A stretch of DNA of 64,000 nucleotides from positions 204,279 through 268,278 of the forward strand of contig NZ_FQWC01000007.1 of assembly GCF_900129555.1 (NCBI RefSeq), read 5' to 3'. Shown here in pieces: positions 15,286-23,982 of this stretch; positions within the stretch are counted from its first letter, which is position 1; the number at the start of each line of letters is the position of its first letter. The position numbers and the translations under genes are program-made. The notes below the pieces were generated by a model. The model made no database searches. It was not told the origin of the DNA and saw only the letters and a list, made by a program, of their open reading frames with translations. Source of the stretch: Flavobacterium defluvii (GTDB taxonomy: Bacteria > Bacteroidota > Bacteroidia > Flavobacteriales > Flavobacteriaceae).

Positions 15286-16071
15286 CTAAAACAAAACCTC
15301 TTTAGCAATTATATAAAATCCCATTATGAGAACAAACCAGCCAAAAAGCGGTTTTAATTTTGCGCCGTTAATTTTTTTAGAAAGCTGGCTTCCAATAAGC
15401 ATTCCTAAAAGAGCCATTCCCGAAACGCCTAATAAAAAAGTATAATCGATTGGAGTTCCAATATATAAATCACCTCCAAAACCTATTGAGGAATTAATTG
15501 TAATAATCAATAATGAAGTTCCAACGGCTTGTTTCATTGGTAATTTGGCAAAAAACAAAAGTGCCGGAATAATCAAAAATCCGCCGCCGGCTCCAAGAAA
15601 TCCGGTTACAATTCCCACTAAAAAGCCGATGATACTTAATTGAATATAATTGGTTTCGGTACTTTTTATTTCAGGAAGGTTTTTTCGAATCATCGAAATT
15701 GCTGCGGTTATCATTAAAACCGAAAAGACAATCATTATCAGAAAATCTTTTGAAACCGTATATGAAGCAATTGAAAAAAGTGTTGCCGCAATTTGAGGAA
15801 ATATTACTTCGCGGATTATCAAAATCGAAATCACAGACGGAATGGCAAAATAAAGTGCCGATTTCAATTTCAAATTCCCCATTTTATAATGGCTGTAACT
15901 TCCGAATAAAGCGGTTAATCCAACAATAAATAAAGAATAAGAAGTGGCCTGATCAGGATTTACTTTAAAAAGATAAACCAAAATAGGAATGGTCAGAATA
16001 GATCCGCCGCCGCCAATTAAGCCCAGCGAAATCCCGATTATAATCGAAGCAAAATATCCTAAATATTCCAT
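15286..16071 (-). CDS. TauE/SafE-family sulfite (organosulfonate) exporter
   Basis: An inner-membrane protein of 261 residues with about eight helices. It carries the duplicated signature of the family: GLIGGGGSILTIPILVYLF (18-36) in the first half and GFLGAGGGFLIIPALLFF (about 157-174) in the second. TauE/SafE proteins export sulfite or sulfonates. It is on the same strand as and downstream of the Crp/Fnr regulator and belongs with the persulfide hydrolase, YeeE pair and rhodanese in a sulfur-detoxification set. Sulfite would be the product of persulfide dioxygenase action, which supports the substrate. The direct evidence is motif and context. Confidence 0.9.
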   Translation of the reverse strand: MEYLGYFASIIIGISLGLIGGGGSILTIPILVYLFKVNPDQATSYSLFIVGLTALFGSYSHYKMGNLKLKSALYFAIPSVISILIIREVIFPQIAATLFSIASYTVSKDFLIMIVFSVLMITAAISMIRKNLPEIKSTETNYIQLSIIGFLVGIVTGFLGAGGGFLIIPALLFFAKLPMKQAVGTSLLIITINSSIGFGGDLYIGTPIDYTFLLGVSGMALLGMLIGSQLSKKINGAKLKPLFGWFVLIMGFYIIAKEVLF

Positions 16072-16144
16072 TGCATTTATTTTTATGCAAAGTTGCTTCG
16101 GAAATTAGAAACCTACAGTAACATTTATCACAGAAAGAATTATT

Positions 16145-16280
16145 AAACACAAATTTCACTAATTAACACGAAGTCAGATGTCATATTGAGCGAAGTCGAA
16201 ATACTTTGCGGGTTCTCTACTTCGCTCGAACTGACATTTTTCAATAATCAAATCTGTGTTAATTAGTGAAATTTGTGTTT
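16145..16280. repeat. Nested inverted repeats, outer arms AACACAAATTTCACTAATT
   Basis: The outer arms (about 16145-16175 and 16251-16280) are inverted copies of AACACAAATTTCACTAATT. Nested between them is a second palindrome, TGTCATATTGAGCGAAGTCG facing CTTCGCTCGAACTGACA. The right outer arm extends into the 3' end of the Crp/Fnr gene and supplies its stop codon. Confidence 0.75.
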
Positions 16281-16900
16281 AATAACTCAATCTGATTTCG
16301 ATTAAGTTTGACCAAACCGCGTTGTTCCATTTTTTTGAGTAATCTGGAAACCACTTCACGTGAAGTGTTCAATTCAGTTGCGATTTCCTGATGTGAAAGA
16401 TTAACTTCAGAGCATCCGCAGGCATCAGAATGTTTTTTTAAATAAAACTCTAAACGTTCGTCCATAGAACGGAAAGCGATATTATCGACAACTTCCAGAA
16501 CTTCTTCAAAACGGCTTCTATAGGTTTCAATAACAAATTCATACCAGGAACGGTGCTCCATCATCCATTTGTCCATCATTTGTAGCGGGATCATCATTAC
16601 TGAAACATCTTCGACAACTTTTGCCATAATCTGGCTTTTTTCGCTCTTTGCGGTACAAATCATAGAAATAGCGCAGGCTTGTCCCGGCTGGAGATAATAC
16701 ATTAAAAATTCGCCGCCATCTTCGCCTTCACGATAAATTTTGATCTTGCCTTTAGTAATCAAAACCGTGTTTTTAATGTATTGTCCGGTACGCATTAAAA
16801 TAGTTCCTGCCTCAAAATCCTGATGGCTTCCGTTTTCTTCAATTGTAGCAATAAGTTCACTTGAGAAATTAGGAAAGATATTTTTTAATGAATTTTGCAT
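16259..16900 (-). CDS. Crp/Fnr-family transcriptional regulator
   Basis: A protein of 213 residues. The N-terminal cyclic-nucleotide-binding-like beta roll (about 20-130) is followed by a long dimer helix and a winged-helix DNA-binding domain with SHQEIATELNTSREVVSRLLKKMEQRGLV (about 167-195). The Arg and Glu needed for cAMP binding are not evident, and there is no Fnr-type Cys cluster, so the effector is unknown. In Bacteroidota such genes accompany sulfur genes, and here it precedes tauE and is divergent from a rhodanese. The last residues (LNTNFTN) and the stop codon are encoded by the arm of an intergenic repeat. Confidence 0.9.
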   Translation of the reverse strand: MQNSLKNIFPNFSSELIATIEENGSHQDFEAGTILMRTGQYIKNTVLITKGKIKIYREGEDGGEFLMYYLQPGQACAISMICTAKSEKSQIMAKVVEDVSVMMIPLQMMDKWMMEHRSWYEFVIETYRSRFEEVLEVVDNIAFRSMDERLEFYLKKHSDACGCSEVNLSHQEIATELNTSREVVSRLLKKMEQRGLVKLNRNQIELLNTNFTN

Positions 16901-16914
16901 TTATTGTATTTTTA

Positions 16915-17045
16915 AACACATAGAGACATAGGATTTTGAAACTCGATAAAGGCGTTTCACTTTCATAAATGCACATAGCTATGTGTTGATAATATATTAT
17001 CTATTTTGAACTTTACTTAAAATTTAATCTATGTTTCTATGTGTT
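16915..17045. mobile_element. MITE-like element copy 1, 131 bp
   Basis: Terminal inverted repeats AACACATAGAGACATAG and CTATGTTTCTATGTGTT enclose a non-coding interior with GGCGTTTCACTT and the small palindrome CACATAGCTATGTG. The same design occurs at 56854-56988 and, reversed, at 61352-61484. It sits between the Crp/Fnr start codon and its likely promoter (17151-17158), so it forms part of the 5' untranslated region. Confidence 0.75.
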
Positions 17046-17150
17046 GAAATTTGTTTTTTTGACACAGATTTTACAAAATTCCAGAAATAAATTCGTGAAA
17101 TTTGTGACGAATACTTTTATCAAAAAGAGATTAAAAATTATAATTTTTTA

Positions 17151-17158
17151 CAAAGATA
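17151..17158 (-). promoter_or_regulatory. Possible -7 element of the Crp/Fnr gene
   Basis: TATCTTTG on the minus strand, about 250 nt upstream of the start, with the MITE-like element in between. 17159-17393 is AT-rich and holds an AAAACGTTTT palindrome (17307-17316) but no other feature I can support. Confidence 0.4.
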
Positions 17159-17393
17159 ATAGTTTGAAATGGTAATAATTGTCAGAAAACTATATTTAAG
17201 GGTGTTTTGTGCAAATGAAAAAATCCTATTTTCTATCGATTTTGCAGACTATATTTTTAAAAATAGTAAGTAAATTTGTAATTCACTGATTATAATACTT
17301 TCTCTAAAACGTTTTCTGAGAATAATAATCGAAATCGCATTTAGAACGTTTTTAATTAATAGAAACGTCGTAATTTTACAAAAAACACATATT

Positions 17394-17705
17394 ATGAATT
17401 TATCACAAGAAGATTGGGTTAATCAGCTGGCTGCTGACGAGAATGCAGTTATACTGGACGTAAGAACTGAAGACGAATTTAATGATGGCTATATTGAAAA
17501 TGCTGTAAACATTGATATCAATAAAGGTCAGGGTTTTATTTATGAAATCGAAGAATTAGATAAAAATAAAAACTACTACGTGTATTGCCGTTCTGGAGCA
17601 AGAAGCGCTAAAGCATGTCAGATTATGAATGAGTTAGGCATAGAAAATGCCTATAATCTGCTAGGCGGAATCCTGGATTGGGAAGGCGAAACCGTACAAC
17701 CATAA
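17394..17705 (+). CDS. Single-domain rhodanese-like sulfurtransferase
   Basis: A cytoplasmic protein of 103 residues consisting of one rhodanese domain. ILDVRTEDEFNDGYIENAVNIDI (20-42) is the family CH2A region, and the active-site loop reads YCRSGARSAKAC (63-74) with Cys64 as the persulfide-carrying residue. It would move sulfane sulfur, most likely together with the persulfide hydrolase at 8904-10319. It is divergent from the Crp/Fnr gene across a 490-bp spacer, ends in the terminator at 17712-17739, and is therefore monocistronic. Confidence 0.92.
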   Translation: MNLSQEDWVNQLAADENAVILDVRTEDEFNDGYIENAVNIDINKGQGFIYEIEELDKNKNYYVYCRSGARSAKACQIMNELGIENAYNLLGGILDWEGETVQP

Positions 17706-17711
17706 AAATGA

Positions 17712-17739
17712 AGAAGAGGCGAAAAAAAGCCTCTTTTTT
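17712..17739 (+). terminator. Terminator after the rhodanese gene
   Basis: AAGAGGC, a 7-8 nt A-rich loop, GCCTCTT and a T-run, just past the stop codon. Confidence 0.75.
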
Positions 17740-17780
17740 CATTAAAATGCTATTAATAACCAAATAAAAATTACCAGATT

Positions 17781-19361
17781 ATGAGTTTAATTCCTGAAGA
17801 ATTTGAAATTAAAAGCCTTATAAATCAAGATACCTACCTTGTAAATGGAGAATTAAAACAATGGACAGGGCAAACCACACCTGTTTTTTCGACTATTTCT
17901 TCTACAGAAAAATACACACCTACTTTATTAGGTTCCATTCCTTTTATGGCCGAAGCCGAAGCTGCAGAAGTTGTAGAAGCTGCAAATGCTGCCTATGATA
18001 AAGGACAAGGATTATGGCCAACAATGAAAGTTGCTGATCGTATTAAATGCATGGAAAATTTTGTTACGCAGATGAAAGAAACCCGCGAAGAAGTGGTAAA
18101 ACTTTTAATGTGGGAGATTGGAAAAAACCTTGGTGATTCTCAAAAAGAATTTGACAGAACTGTCGAATATATTTACGACACAATTGCCAGTTATAAAGAA
18201 TTAAACGGACGCAGCGCACATTTTGAAAAAGTGCAGGGTGTAAACGCTATGATTCGCCGCGGGCCTCTTGGAGTTGTTTTGTGTCTTGGACCATACAATT
18301 ATCCGTTAAATGAAACTTTCTCATTGTTAATTCCGGCTTTAATTATGGGTAACACCGTGATTTTTAAACCTGCAAAACATGGTGTTTTATGTATTTCTCC
18401 ATTATTGGAGGCTTTTAGAAGCAGTTTTCCAAAAGGGGTTATCAATATCGTTTACGGTAGAGGAAGAGAAGTAGCTTCTCCAATTATGAAATCAGGAAAA
18501 ATTGATGTTTTGGCATTAATTGGAAATAGTAAATCGGCGATTGCTTTACAAGATCAGCATCCAAATAAAAATAGATTACGTTTAATTTTGGGTCTTGAAG
18601 CTAAAAACCCTGCAATTATCCTTCCGGATGCCGATTTAGATTTGGCAATTCAGGAATGTATTACAGGAACTTTATCTTTTAATGGACAGCGTTGTACGGC
18701 TTTAAAAGTATTATATGTTCACGAATCTATCGCAGAAGAATTTAACAGAAGATTCTCTGAAAAAGTAGATGCATTACCATTCGGAAATCCGTGGGATAAA
18801 GGTGCGGCTTTAACACCGCTTCCGGAAACGGATAAACCAAAATACATTCAGGGATTAATTGACGATGCGACAAGCAAAGGCGCAAAAGTACTGAATGAAA
18901 AAGGAGGAAAACACACAGATAACTATATATTTCCGGCAGTTTTATATCCGGTAAACAACAAAATGCGTGTGTATCACGAAGAGCAGTTTGGTCCTGTAGT
19001 TCCAATTATTTCTTTTAAAGATATTCAGGAACCACTTGAAGATATGGCCGAATCTAACTACGGGCAGCAGGTAAGTTTGTTTGGAAAAGATATTAAAACT
19101 CTTGCACCGCTTATCGATGCTTTGGTAAATTTAGTGTGCCGTGTGAACTTAAACAGCTCTTGCCAAAGAGGTCCGGATGCTTTCCCGTTTACAGGTCGTA
19201 AAGATTCTGCTGTTGGTACTTTAAGTATTCCAGATGCTTTGCGTTCTTTCTCAATTCGTACGTTTGTCGCTTCAAAAGATATCGCTTATAACAATGAAAT
19301 TTTGCAGGAATTGCTAAACAGCAAAGAATCAAATTTCATTAATACCGATTATATTTTGTAG
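17781..19361 (+). CDS. gapN: NADP-dependent glyceraldehyde-3-phosphate dehydrogenase, non-phosphorylating
   Basis: A protein of 526 residues of the aldehyde dehydrogenase superfamily that would oxidise glyceraldehyde 3-phosphate to 3-phosphoglycerate with NADP. The catalytic Cys305 is in FNGQRCTALK and the general base Glu273 in GLEAKNPAI. The Rossmann-side stretch VLCLGPYNYPLNETF and VIFKPAKHG (Lys for NADP) are present. RINLNSSCQRGPD-like residues near the C-terminus (NLNSSCQRGPDAFPF) match GapN rather than generic ALDH. Slightly longer than bacterial GapN of about 475-500 residues. It is monocistronic between two terminators. Confidence 0.88.
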   Translation: MSLIPEEFEIKSLINQDTYLVNGELKQWTGQTTPVFSTISSTEKYTPTLLGSIPFMAEAEAAEVVEAANAAYDKGQGLWPTMKVADRIKCMENFVTQMKETREEVVKLLMWEIGKNLGDSQKEFDRTVEYIYDTIASYKELNGRSAHFEKVQGVNAMIRRGPLGVVLCLGPYNYPLNETFSLLIPALIMGNTVIFKPAKHGVLCISPLLEAFRSSFPKGVINIVYGRGREVASPIMKSGKIDVLALIGNSKSAIALQDQHPNKNRLRLILGLEAKNPAIILPDADLDLAIQECITGTLSFNGQRCTALKVLYVHESIAEEFNRRFSEKVDALPFGNPWDKGAALTPLPETDKPKYIQGLIDDATSKGAKVLNEKGGKHTDNYIFPAVLYPVNNKMRVYHEEQFGPVVPIISFKDIQEPLEDMAESNYGQQVSLFGKDIKTLAPLIDALVNLVCRVNLNSSCQRGPDAFPFTGRKDSAVGTLSIPDALRSFSIRTFVASKDIAYNNEILQELLNSKESNFINTDYIL

Positions 19362-19387
19362 TATCAAGGTTATATATTAATTGTAGA

Positions 19388-19422
19388 CGCCGTCTTTTTC
19401 TTTTTGAATTAGACGGTTTTTC
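19388..19422 (+). terminator. Terminator after gapN
   Basis: CCGTCT and AGACGG arms around a loop, followed by a T-rich run. The stem is short, so this is a moderate candidate. Confidence 0.6.
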
Positions 19423-19431
19423 TTTTTTAGC

Positions 19432-19470
19432 TTCTAAGTTACTAAGATGCTAAGGTTCTAAGTCGCTAAG
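19432..19470. repeat. 8-nt periodic CTAAG repeat, five units
   Basis: Successive units TTCTAAG, TTACTAAG, ATGCTAAG, GTTCTAAG and TCGCTAAG place CTAAG every 8 nt. Related to 8786-8895. Intergenic. Confidence 0.65.
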
Positions 19471-19580
19471 TTTTTTGATTTTATAACCTGGAAGATAAAT
19501 TTTATCAATTTTGTAACTTTATTTTAAAAATACGGTCTTATTATAAAACACTTAAATTTTATAAAACCAAAAACCAGCTT

Positions 19581-21452
19581 ATGAAAAAAAGACTATTACA
19601 ATTTGCATGTATTGCATTTTTGTTTTTGGCACAAACAGGCTTTTCACAAGAGCTTTATATGCCAAGAAATATTAAAGAGGCTTATGCTAAAGGAACCCGT
19701 TCAACAGATGGAAAACCAGGAAAAAACTATTGGCAAAACCATGGTACATATACTATGGATATTACTGTAGATGCCAAAACAAAAATTGTAAGCGGAACTG
19801 AAACAATTGTTTATGAAAATAACAGCAATGACAGTTTAAGAAATTTACCAATTCGTTTTGTAAATAATCTTCACAAACCATCTGCTCCAAGAAGCGGAAA
19901 TGTAAGCGATGATTTTTTAAGTAACGGATTAACCATTACTTCTTTAAAAATTGCCGGCGAAGTGTATAAAGAAGATGCCAGAGGCTGGGGAACTGTTGGA
20001 AATGTAAAGCTAAAAAAAGCCATTGCACCGCATTCTAAAATAACAATCAATATCGATTGGAATTATCCTTTATCGAAAGAAAGCGGAAGAGAAGGACAAA
20101 TTGACGAAACTACTTTTTTTGTAGCTTATAGTTATCCGCGTGTAACTGTTTTTGATGACTATAACGGCTGGGACAGAATTCCGCATACTGATCGTCAGGA
20201 GTTTTACAATGACTTTAATGATTATATTTATTCTGTAAAGACACCAAAAAATTATGTGGTTTATGCAACTGGAGATTTCTTAAATCCTGATGAGGTTTTA
20301 CAGCCCGAATTTGCAGCGCGTTTGAAAAAGTCGTATGTAACAGATGAAATTCTGCATATCGCAAACGAACAGGAAATGAAAAACGGTTTGGTAACAAAAC
20401 AAAACGAGTGGAATGTCTGGAAATTTGAAGCCAAAAACATTTCTGATGTATGTTTTGGTTTAAGTGATCATTATTTATGGGATGCGAGCAGCGTTGTGGT
20501 TGACAAAAAAACAAATCGCCGTGCAAGTGTTCAGGCGGCTTATGATATAAAAGGAACTGATTTTGTGAATTCAGTTAAAAACAACCAATACGCTTTGGAT
20601 TGGTTTTCAAACAACTGGCCGGGAATTCCTTATCCGTTTTCGAAAATGACAGCTTTTCAGGGATTTGCCGATATGGAATATCCGATGATGTGTAACGATT
20701 CTCAAATGGATGATCCAAAATTTGCACAATTAGTTCAGGATCACGAAGTAGCACACACTTATTTTCCATTTTTCATGGGAATCAACGAAACACGTTATGC
20801 TTTTATGGACGAAGGCTGGGCAACAACTTTTGAATATTTAATTGGAATTGCCGAACACGGTAAAGAAGCTGCTGATAAATTCTATAAAGAATTTCGAGTT
20901 GAGCAATATATTAACGACAAATCTACAGAAGAAGATCAGCCTATTATCTCAATGTCTACTCAGGTTTCCGGGCCGGGTTACGGAAATAACTCTTACGGAA
21001 AAGCTTCTCTTTCTTATATCGCCTTAAAAGACTTACTTGGCGATGATTTATTCAAAAAATCGCTTCATCATTATATGAATACATGGAACGGTAAACATCC
21101 AATTCCGTGGGATTATTTCAATTCGATGAATACAGGCTCAGGAAAAAATCTCAATTGGTTTTTCAATAACTGGTTTTTTACAAACAATTATATTGACCTT
21201 TCTGTGAAACAGGTTTCAAAAAATACAATTTCTGTAGAAAACAAAGGAGGTTTTGCCATTCCGTTTGATGTAAATATTATTTATGCAGACAATTCAACAG
21301 AAACAATTCATCAGACACCGGTTGTTTGGGAGAAAAACCAAAAATCGATTTCAGTAGCTTTAAACACTAAAAAACAAATTAAGAAAGTTACTCTCGATGG
21401 TGGAATTTTTATGGATGCAACACCAGATAATAATACATGGAATTCTAAATAA
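19581..21452 (+). CDS. M1-family zinc metallopeptidase, exported
   Basis: A protein of 623 residues with a signal peptide (1-22, ending GFSQ). The zinc site is intact: HEVAH at 388-392 and the third ligand Glu411 in DEGWATTFE, 18 residues later. The N-terminal beta domain includes YTMDITVDAKTKIVSGTETIVYENN, typical of M1 aminopeptidases. The usual GAMEN exopeptidase motif appears replaced by GFADMEYPM (about 356-364). It should trim peptides in the periplasm or at the outer surface. It stands alone and ends at a strong terminator. Confidence 0.92.
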   Translation: MKKRLLQFACIAFLFLAQTGFSQELYMPRNIKEAYAKGTRSTDGKPGKNYWQNHGTYTMDITVDAKTKIVSGTETIVYENNSNDSLRNLPIRFVNNLHKPSAPRSGNVSDDFLSNGLTITSLKIAGEVYKEDARGWGTVGNVKLKKAIAPHSKITINIDWNYPLSKESGREGQIDETTFFVAYSYPRVTVFDDYNGWDRIPHTDRQEFYNDFNDYIYSVKTPKNYVVYATGDFLNPDEVLQPEFAARLKKSYVTDEILHIANEQEMKNGLVTKQNEWNVWKFEAKNISDVCFGLSDHYLWDASSVVVDKKTNRRASVQAAYDIKGTDFVNSVKNNQYALDWFSNNWPGIPYPFSKMTAFQGFADMEYPMMCNDSQMDDPKFAQLVQDHEVAHTYFPFFMGINETRYAFMDEGWATTFEYLIGIAEHGKEAADKFYKEFRVEQYINDKSTEEDQPIISMSTQVSGPGYGNNSYGKASLSYIALKDLLGDDLFKKSLHHYMNTWNGKHPIPWDYFNSMNTGSGKNLNWFFNNWFFTNNYIDLSVKQVSKNTISVENKGGFAIPFDVNIIYADNSTETIHQTPVVWEKNQKSISVALNTKKQIKKVTLDGGIFMDATPDNNTWNSK

Positions 21453-21473
21453 TTATTTGACTTAACTATATTT

Positions 21474-21505
21474 ATAACCGCTTTTCGAAGCGGTTATTTT
21501 TTTAT
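21474..21505 (+). terminator. Terminator after the M1 peptidase
   Basis: A 10-bp stem ATAACCGCTT / AAGCGGTTAT with a TTCG tetraloop and a T-run. Confidence 0.88.
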
Positions 21506-21581
21506 TGTTAAAAAATAAGTAAAAACCTACATTTTTAAAAATATTCATTACGTTTGCGGTATTCAAATGCTTAAAAAACCA

Positions 21582-22199
21582 ATGAAAAATTTTTTAATTC
21601 TTATCATTTTTTTCTGTTCAGTAACTACAAAATCTCAAAATGCTGATAAAGAGAAGTTTCAAAAAAATAAATACGAATTAGCTGTTTCTTATTTAAAGAA
21701 ATCAAATTATATAAAAGCTTTGGAGCAGTTTTCTATTGCGTCAAAGATTAAACCCGAAACGGAGATAGCTATAAATTCGTTACAAGAAATAGATACTTTA
21801 AAAGATATCTTAAGAAAAGAAATTCTGGAAAAAATAAGCGGAACCTGGATAATGACCGGTAACAAGCCAATCTGGACAGTCGATTCTCATAAAGAATTCA
21901 AAGAGAAAAACAATGACGAGCTGATTGAGGTAAATCAGGACAAAATTTTATTTTATAAACAGGATCGTAAATCAAAAATAAAAACCCTAATTAAAACAGA
22001 AGATCTGGTTTATTTTAATAATGACAGGGCAGATGATTTGTATTCGGCCATTATATTATCTGACGGTAAAATTTGGGATTATTATTTGGATGAAAATAAT
22101 ACCGTTTTAAGGGCTATTAATATTGCAAAAAAAGGCAGAAAAGGAGTAGAAAAAATTGAGACAAATAATAAAGAAGTATATTATACAAAAGCGAAATAA
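21582..22199 (+). CDS. Exported protein with TPR-like N-terminal half, paralogue A
   Basis: About 205 residues. The start at 21582 (MKNFLILIIFF) is preferred to the in-frame ATG at 21567, because it gives a normal signal peptide and aligns with the paralogue at 22851. After the signal peptide (about 1-19), KFQKNKYELAVSYLKKSNYIKALEQFSIASKIKPE is a TPR-like helical hairpin. The C-terminal half starts SGTWIMTGNKPIW and may be a small lipocalin-like domain. The function is unknown. The paralogue 650 bp downstream is about two-thirds identical by eye, which indicates a local duplication. Confidence 0.78.
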   Translation: MKNFLILIIFFCSVTTKSQNADKEKFQKNKYELAVSYLKKSNYIKALEQFSIASKIKPETEIAINSLQEIDTLKDILRKEILEKISGTWIMTGNKPIWTVDSHKEFKEKNNDELIEVNQDKILFYKQDRKSKIKTLIKTEDLVYFNNDRADDLYSAIILSDGKIWDYYLDENNTVLRAINIAKKGRKGVEKIETNNKEVYYTKAK

Positions 22200-22214
22200 T
22201 TATTTAAAAAGCAG

Positions 22215-22247
22215 AAAAGAGAATCTAAAATTGATTCTCTTTTTTTA
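22215..22247 (+). terminator. Terminator after paralogue A
   Basis: AAAAGAGAATC / GATTCTCTTTT stem with a 7-nt loop and a long T-run. Confidence 0.85.
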
Positions 22248-22323
22248 TTCCCGGTATTTGACTTTAACTATTTTATAAAGCTTAGATTTGTATTAAAATA
22301 AATACATTCAAAATAAATTATAA

Positions 22324-22716
22324 ATGTCTGGAGAAAAAGATTTGGAAAAACTGCTTAAAACGATGAAACCTGAACAAAAATCAGGAGATTTTGTTTTTTG
22401 CAAAGTTGATAAACTGGAAAATTTTGATTTAGAAAAAATTGAAATGTTTTTTAGAGAAGAAGAGGGCATAACTTTAATTGTAAGAGAAGAAACCGCTCAG
22501 AAGCTAAAATTAGATTATTCTGTTGTAATGGCATGGATTACGCTTACAGTGCATTCATCACTGGAAGCCGTGGGTTTAACAGCAGCATTTTCAAAAGCAC
22601 TTTCGGAGAAAGGAATAAGCTGTAATGTCGTTGCTGCATTTTATCACGATCATATTTTTGTCAATAAAAATGATGCAGAAAAAGCTATGAAAATCTTAAA
22701 CGCATTTTCAAACTAA
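22324..22716 (+). CDS. ACT-domain protein (ACT_3/DUF2241-like)
   Basis: A small cytoplasmic protein of 130 residues. The C-terminal part WITLTVHSSLEAVGLTAAFSKALSEKGISCNVVAAFYHDHIFVNKNDAEKAMKIL has the beta-alpha-beta pattern of an ACT ligand-binding domain, with DHIFV near the end as in ACT_3 proteins. The N-terminal half carries a second, degenerate domain (EEEGITLIVREE). It could bind an amino acid, but no enzyme is attached. It lies between two duplicated TPR-like genes and has its own upstream and downstream gaps. Confident on family, not on role. Confidence 0.82.
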   Translation: MSGEKDLEKLLKTMKPEQKSGDFVFCKVDKLENFDLEKIEMFFREEEGITLIVREETAQKLKLDYSVVMAWITLTVHSSLEAVGLTAAFSKALSEKGISCNVVAAFYHDHIFVNKNDAEKAMKILNAFSN

Positions 22717-22850
22717 AAACAGTATTGAACCAAAATGTCTTAGTTTCGCTTGTGTTTTTTTTAAAGAAAATTGTTTAATTTACGTTAAATCCTAAAAAGA
22801 AAAAAAATAATATTGGTATGTTTGAAAAGTAAAAAACAAACGCCCCAATC

Positions 22851-23468
22851 ATGAAAAATTATTTAATTCTCATCGTTTTGCTTTTTTCAGTAAAAAGTAT
22901 ATCGCAAAATGACCCAAAGGAGAAATTCCAAAAGAACAAGTACGAACTGGCAGTTTCCTATTTTAAAAAATCGGACTATGTCAAAGCTCTTGACGAATTT
23001 TCTATTGCTTCAAAAATTAATCCCGAAAATGAAATTGCACAAGAGTCTTTAAAAAAAATAGACACTTTAAAAGAAGTACTTAGAAAAGATATTTTAAAAA
23101 AAATAAATGGAACATGGCTGTATACAGGCGATAAACCAAATTGGACTGTAAATGCTAAAGAAGATTTTAAAAATAAAAAAGCAGACAAACTAGTCGAAGT
23201 AAGCAATGATAAACTTTCATTTTACGAGCAGGATCGCAAAACAAAAGTGAAGAAGTTAATTAGAACTGAAAAGATTGTATATTTCAATAATGAAAGGTCA
23301 GATTCTTTATATTCTGCCATTATCTTATCTAACGGTACTATATGGGATTGTAATTTCGACGAGAGTTCTAAGGTTATAAGAGCTATTAACATTGCGAAAC
23401 AAGGAGAAAACGGAGTTGAAAAAATAACAGAAAATAACAAGGAAGCTTATTTTACTAAAGCAATATAA
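22851..23468 (+). CDS. Exported protein with TPR-like N-terminal half, paralogue B
   Basis: A protein of 205 residues, closely similar along its whole length to paralogue A at 21582-22199. Both share the segment EKFQKNKYELAVSY, the central GTW(L/I)..G.KP.WTV region and the C-terminal SAIILS.G.IWD. It has an N-terminal signal peptide (1-19). The same TPR-like hairpin spans about 27-58. The duplicates are separated by an ACT-domain gene, and each has its own terminator, so they are separately expressed. Function unknown. Confidence 0.78.
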   Translation: MKNYLILIVLLFSVKSISQNDPKEKFQKNKYELAVSYFKKSDYVKALDEFSIASKINPENEIAQESLKKIDTLKEVLRKDILKKINGTWLYTGDKPNWTVNAKEDFKNKKADKLVEVSNDKLSFYEQDRKTKVKKLIRTEKIVYFNNERSDSLYSAIILSNGTIWDCNFDESSKVIRAINIAKQGENGVEKITENNKEAYFTKAI

Positions 23469-23489
23469 TTTTCAATTTTCAAAATTTTG

Positions 23490-23521
23490 AAAGGAATCTA
23501 ATTTTAGATTCCTTTTTTTTT
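23490..23521 (+). terminator. Terminator after paralogue B
   Basis: A GGAATCTA / TAGATTCC-type stem with a short loop, followed by nine T. Confidence 0.85.
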
Positions 23522-23577
23522 ATCTGAATCTCAATTCTATTGCCTTAAATTTGTTTTACTTATAATCGATAATAAAA

Positions 23578-23982
23578 ATGGAAATCAGAAAAATTCAGGC
23601 TTCAGAAACCTGGCAGATAAGACATGAAGTCATGTGGCCAGATAAGCCCTTTGAATTTGTACAGTTAGAAGAAGATAATTCAGGATTTCATTTTGGAGTT
23701 TTTGAAGAAGATAAATTAGTTTCTATCGTATCCTGTTTTATTGAAGAAAAAGAAATGCAGTTTCGAAAATTAGCAACTTTAGAAAAATTTCAGGGAAAGG
23801 GAATTGCATCAAAGCTTTTAGAATATATCCTGAATTTTGCAAAAGAAAAAAAGATAGAAAAAGTCTGGTGTAATGCCAGAACCAGCAAAAAGTCTTTTTA
23901 TCAGAAATTCGGAATGAACGATACTTATGAAACTTTTATAAAAGCGGGTCAGGAATTTACAATAATGGAAATTAAACTTTAA
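23578..23982 (+). CDS. GNAT-family N-acetyltransferase, short
   Basis: A protein of 134 residues with the core GNAT fold: RKLATLEKFQGKGIASKLLEYILNFAKEKKIEKVWCNAR (about 62-100) holds motif A with QGKGIASKLL as the acetyl-CoA pyrophosphate loop, and KSFYQKFGMNDTYE is motif B. The N-terminal IRHEVMWPDKPFEFVQLEED resembles the ElaA-like and related small GNATs. Substrate unknown. The gene is monocistronic. Confidence 0.87.
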   Translation: MEIRKIQASETWQIRHEVMWPDKPFEFVQLEEDNSGFHFGVFEEDKLVSIVSCFIEEKEMQFRKLATLEKFQGKGIASKLLEYILNFAKEKKIEKVWCNARTSKKSFYQKFGMNDTYETFIKAGQEFTIMEIKL

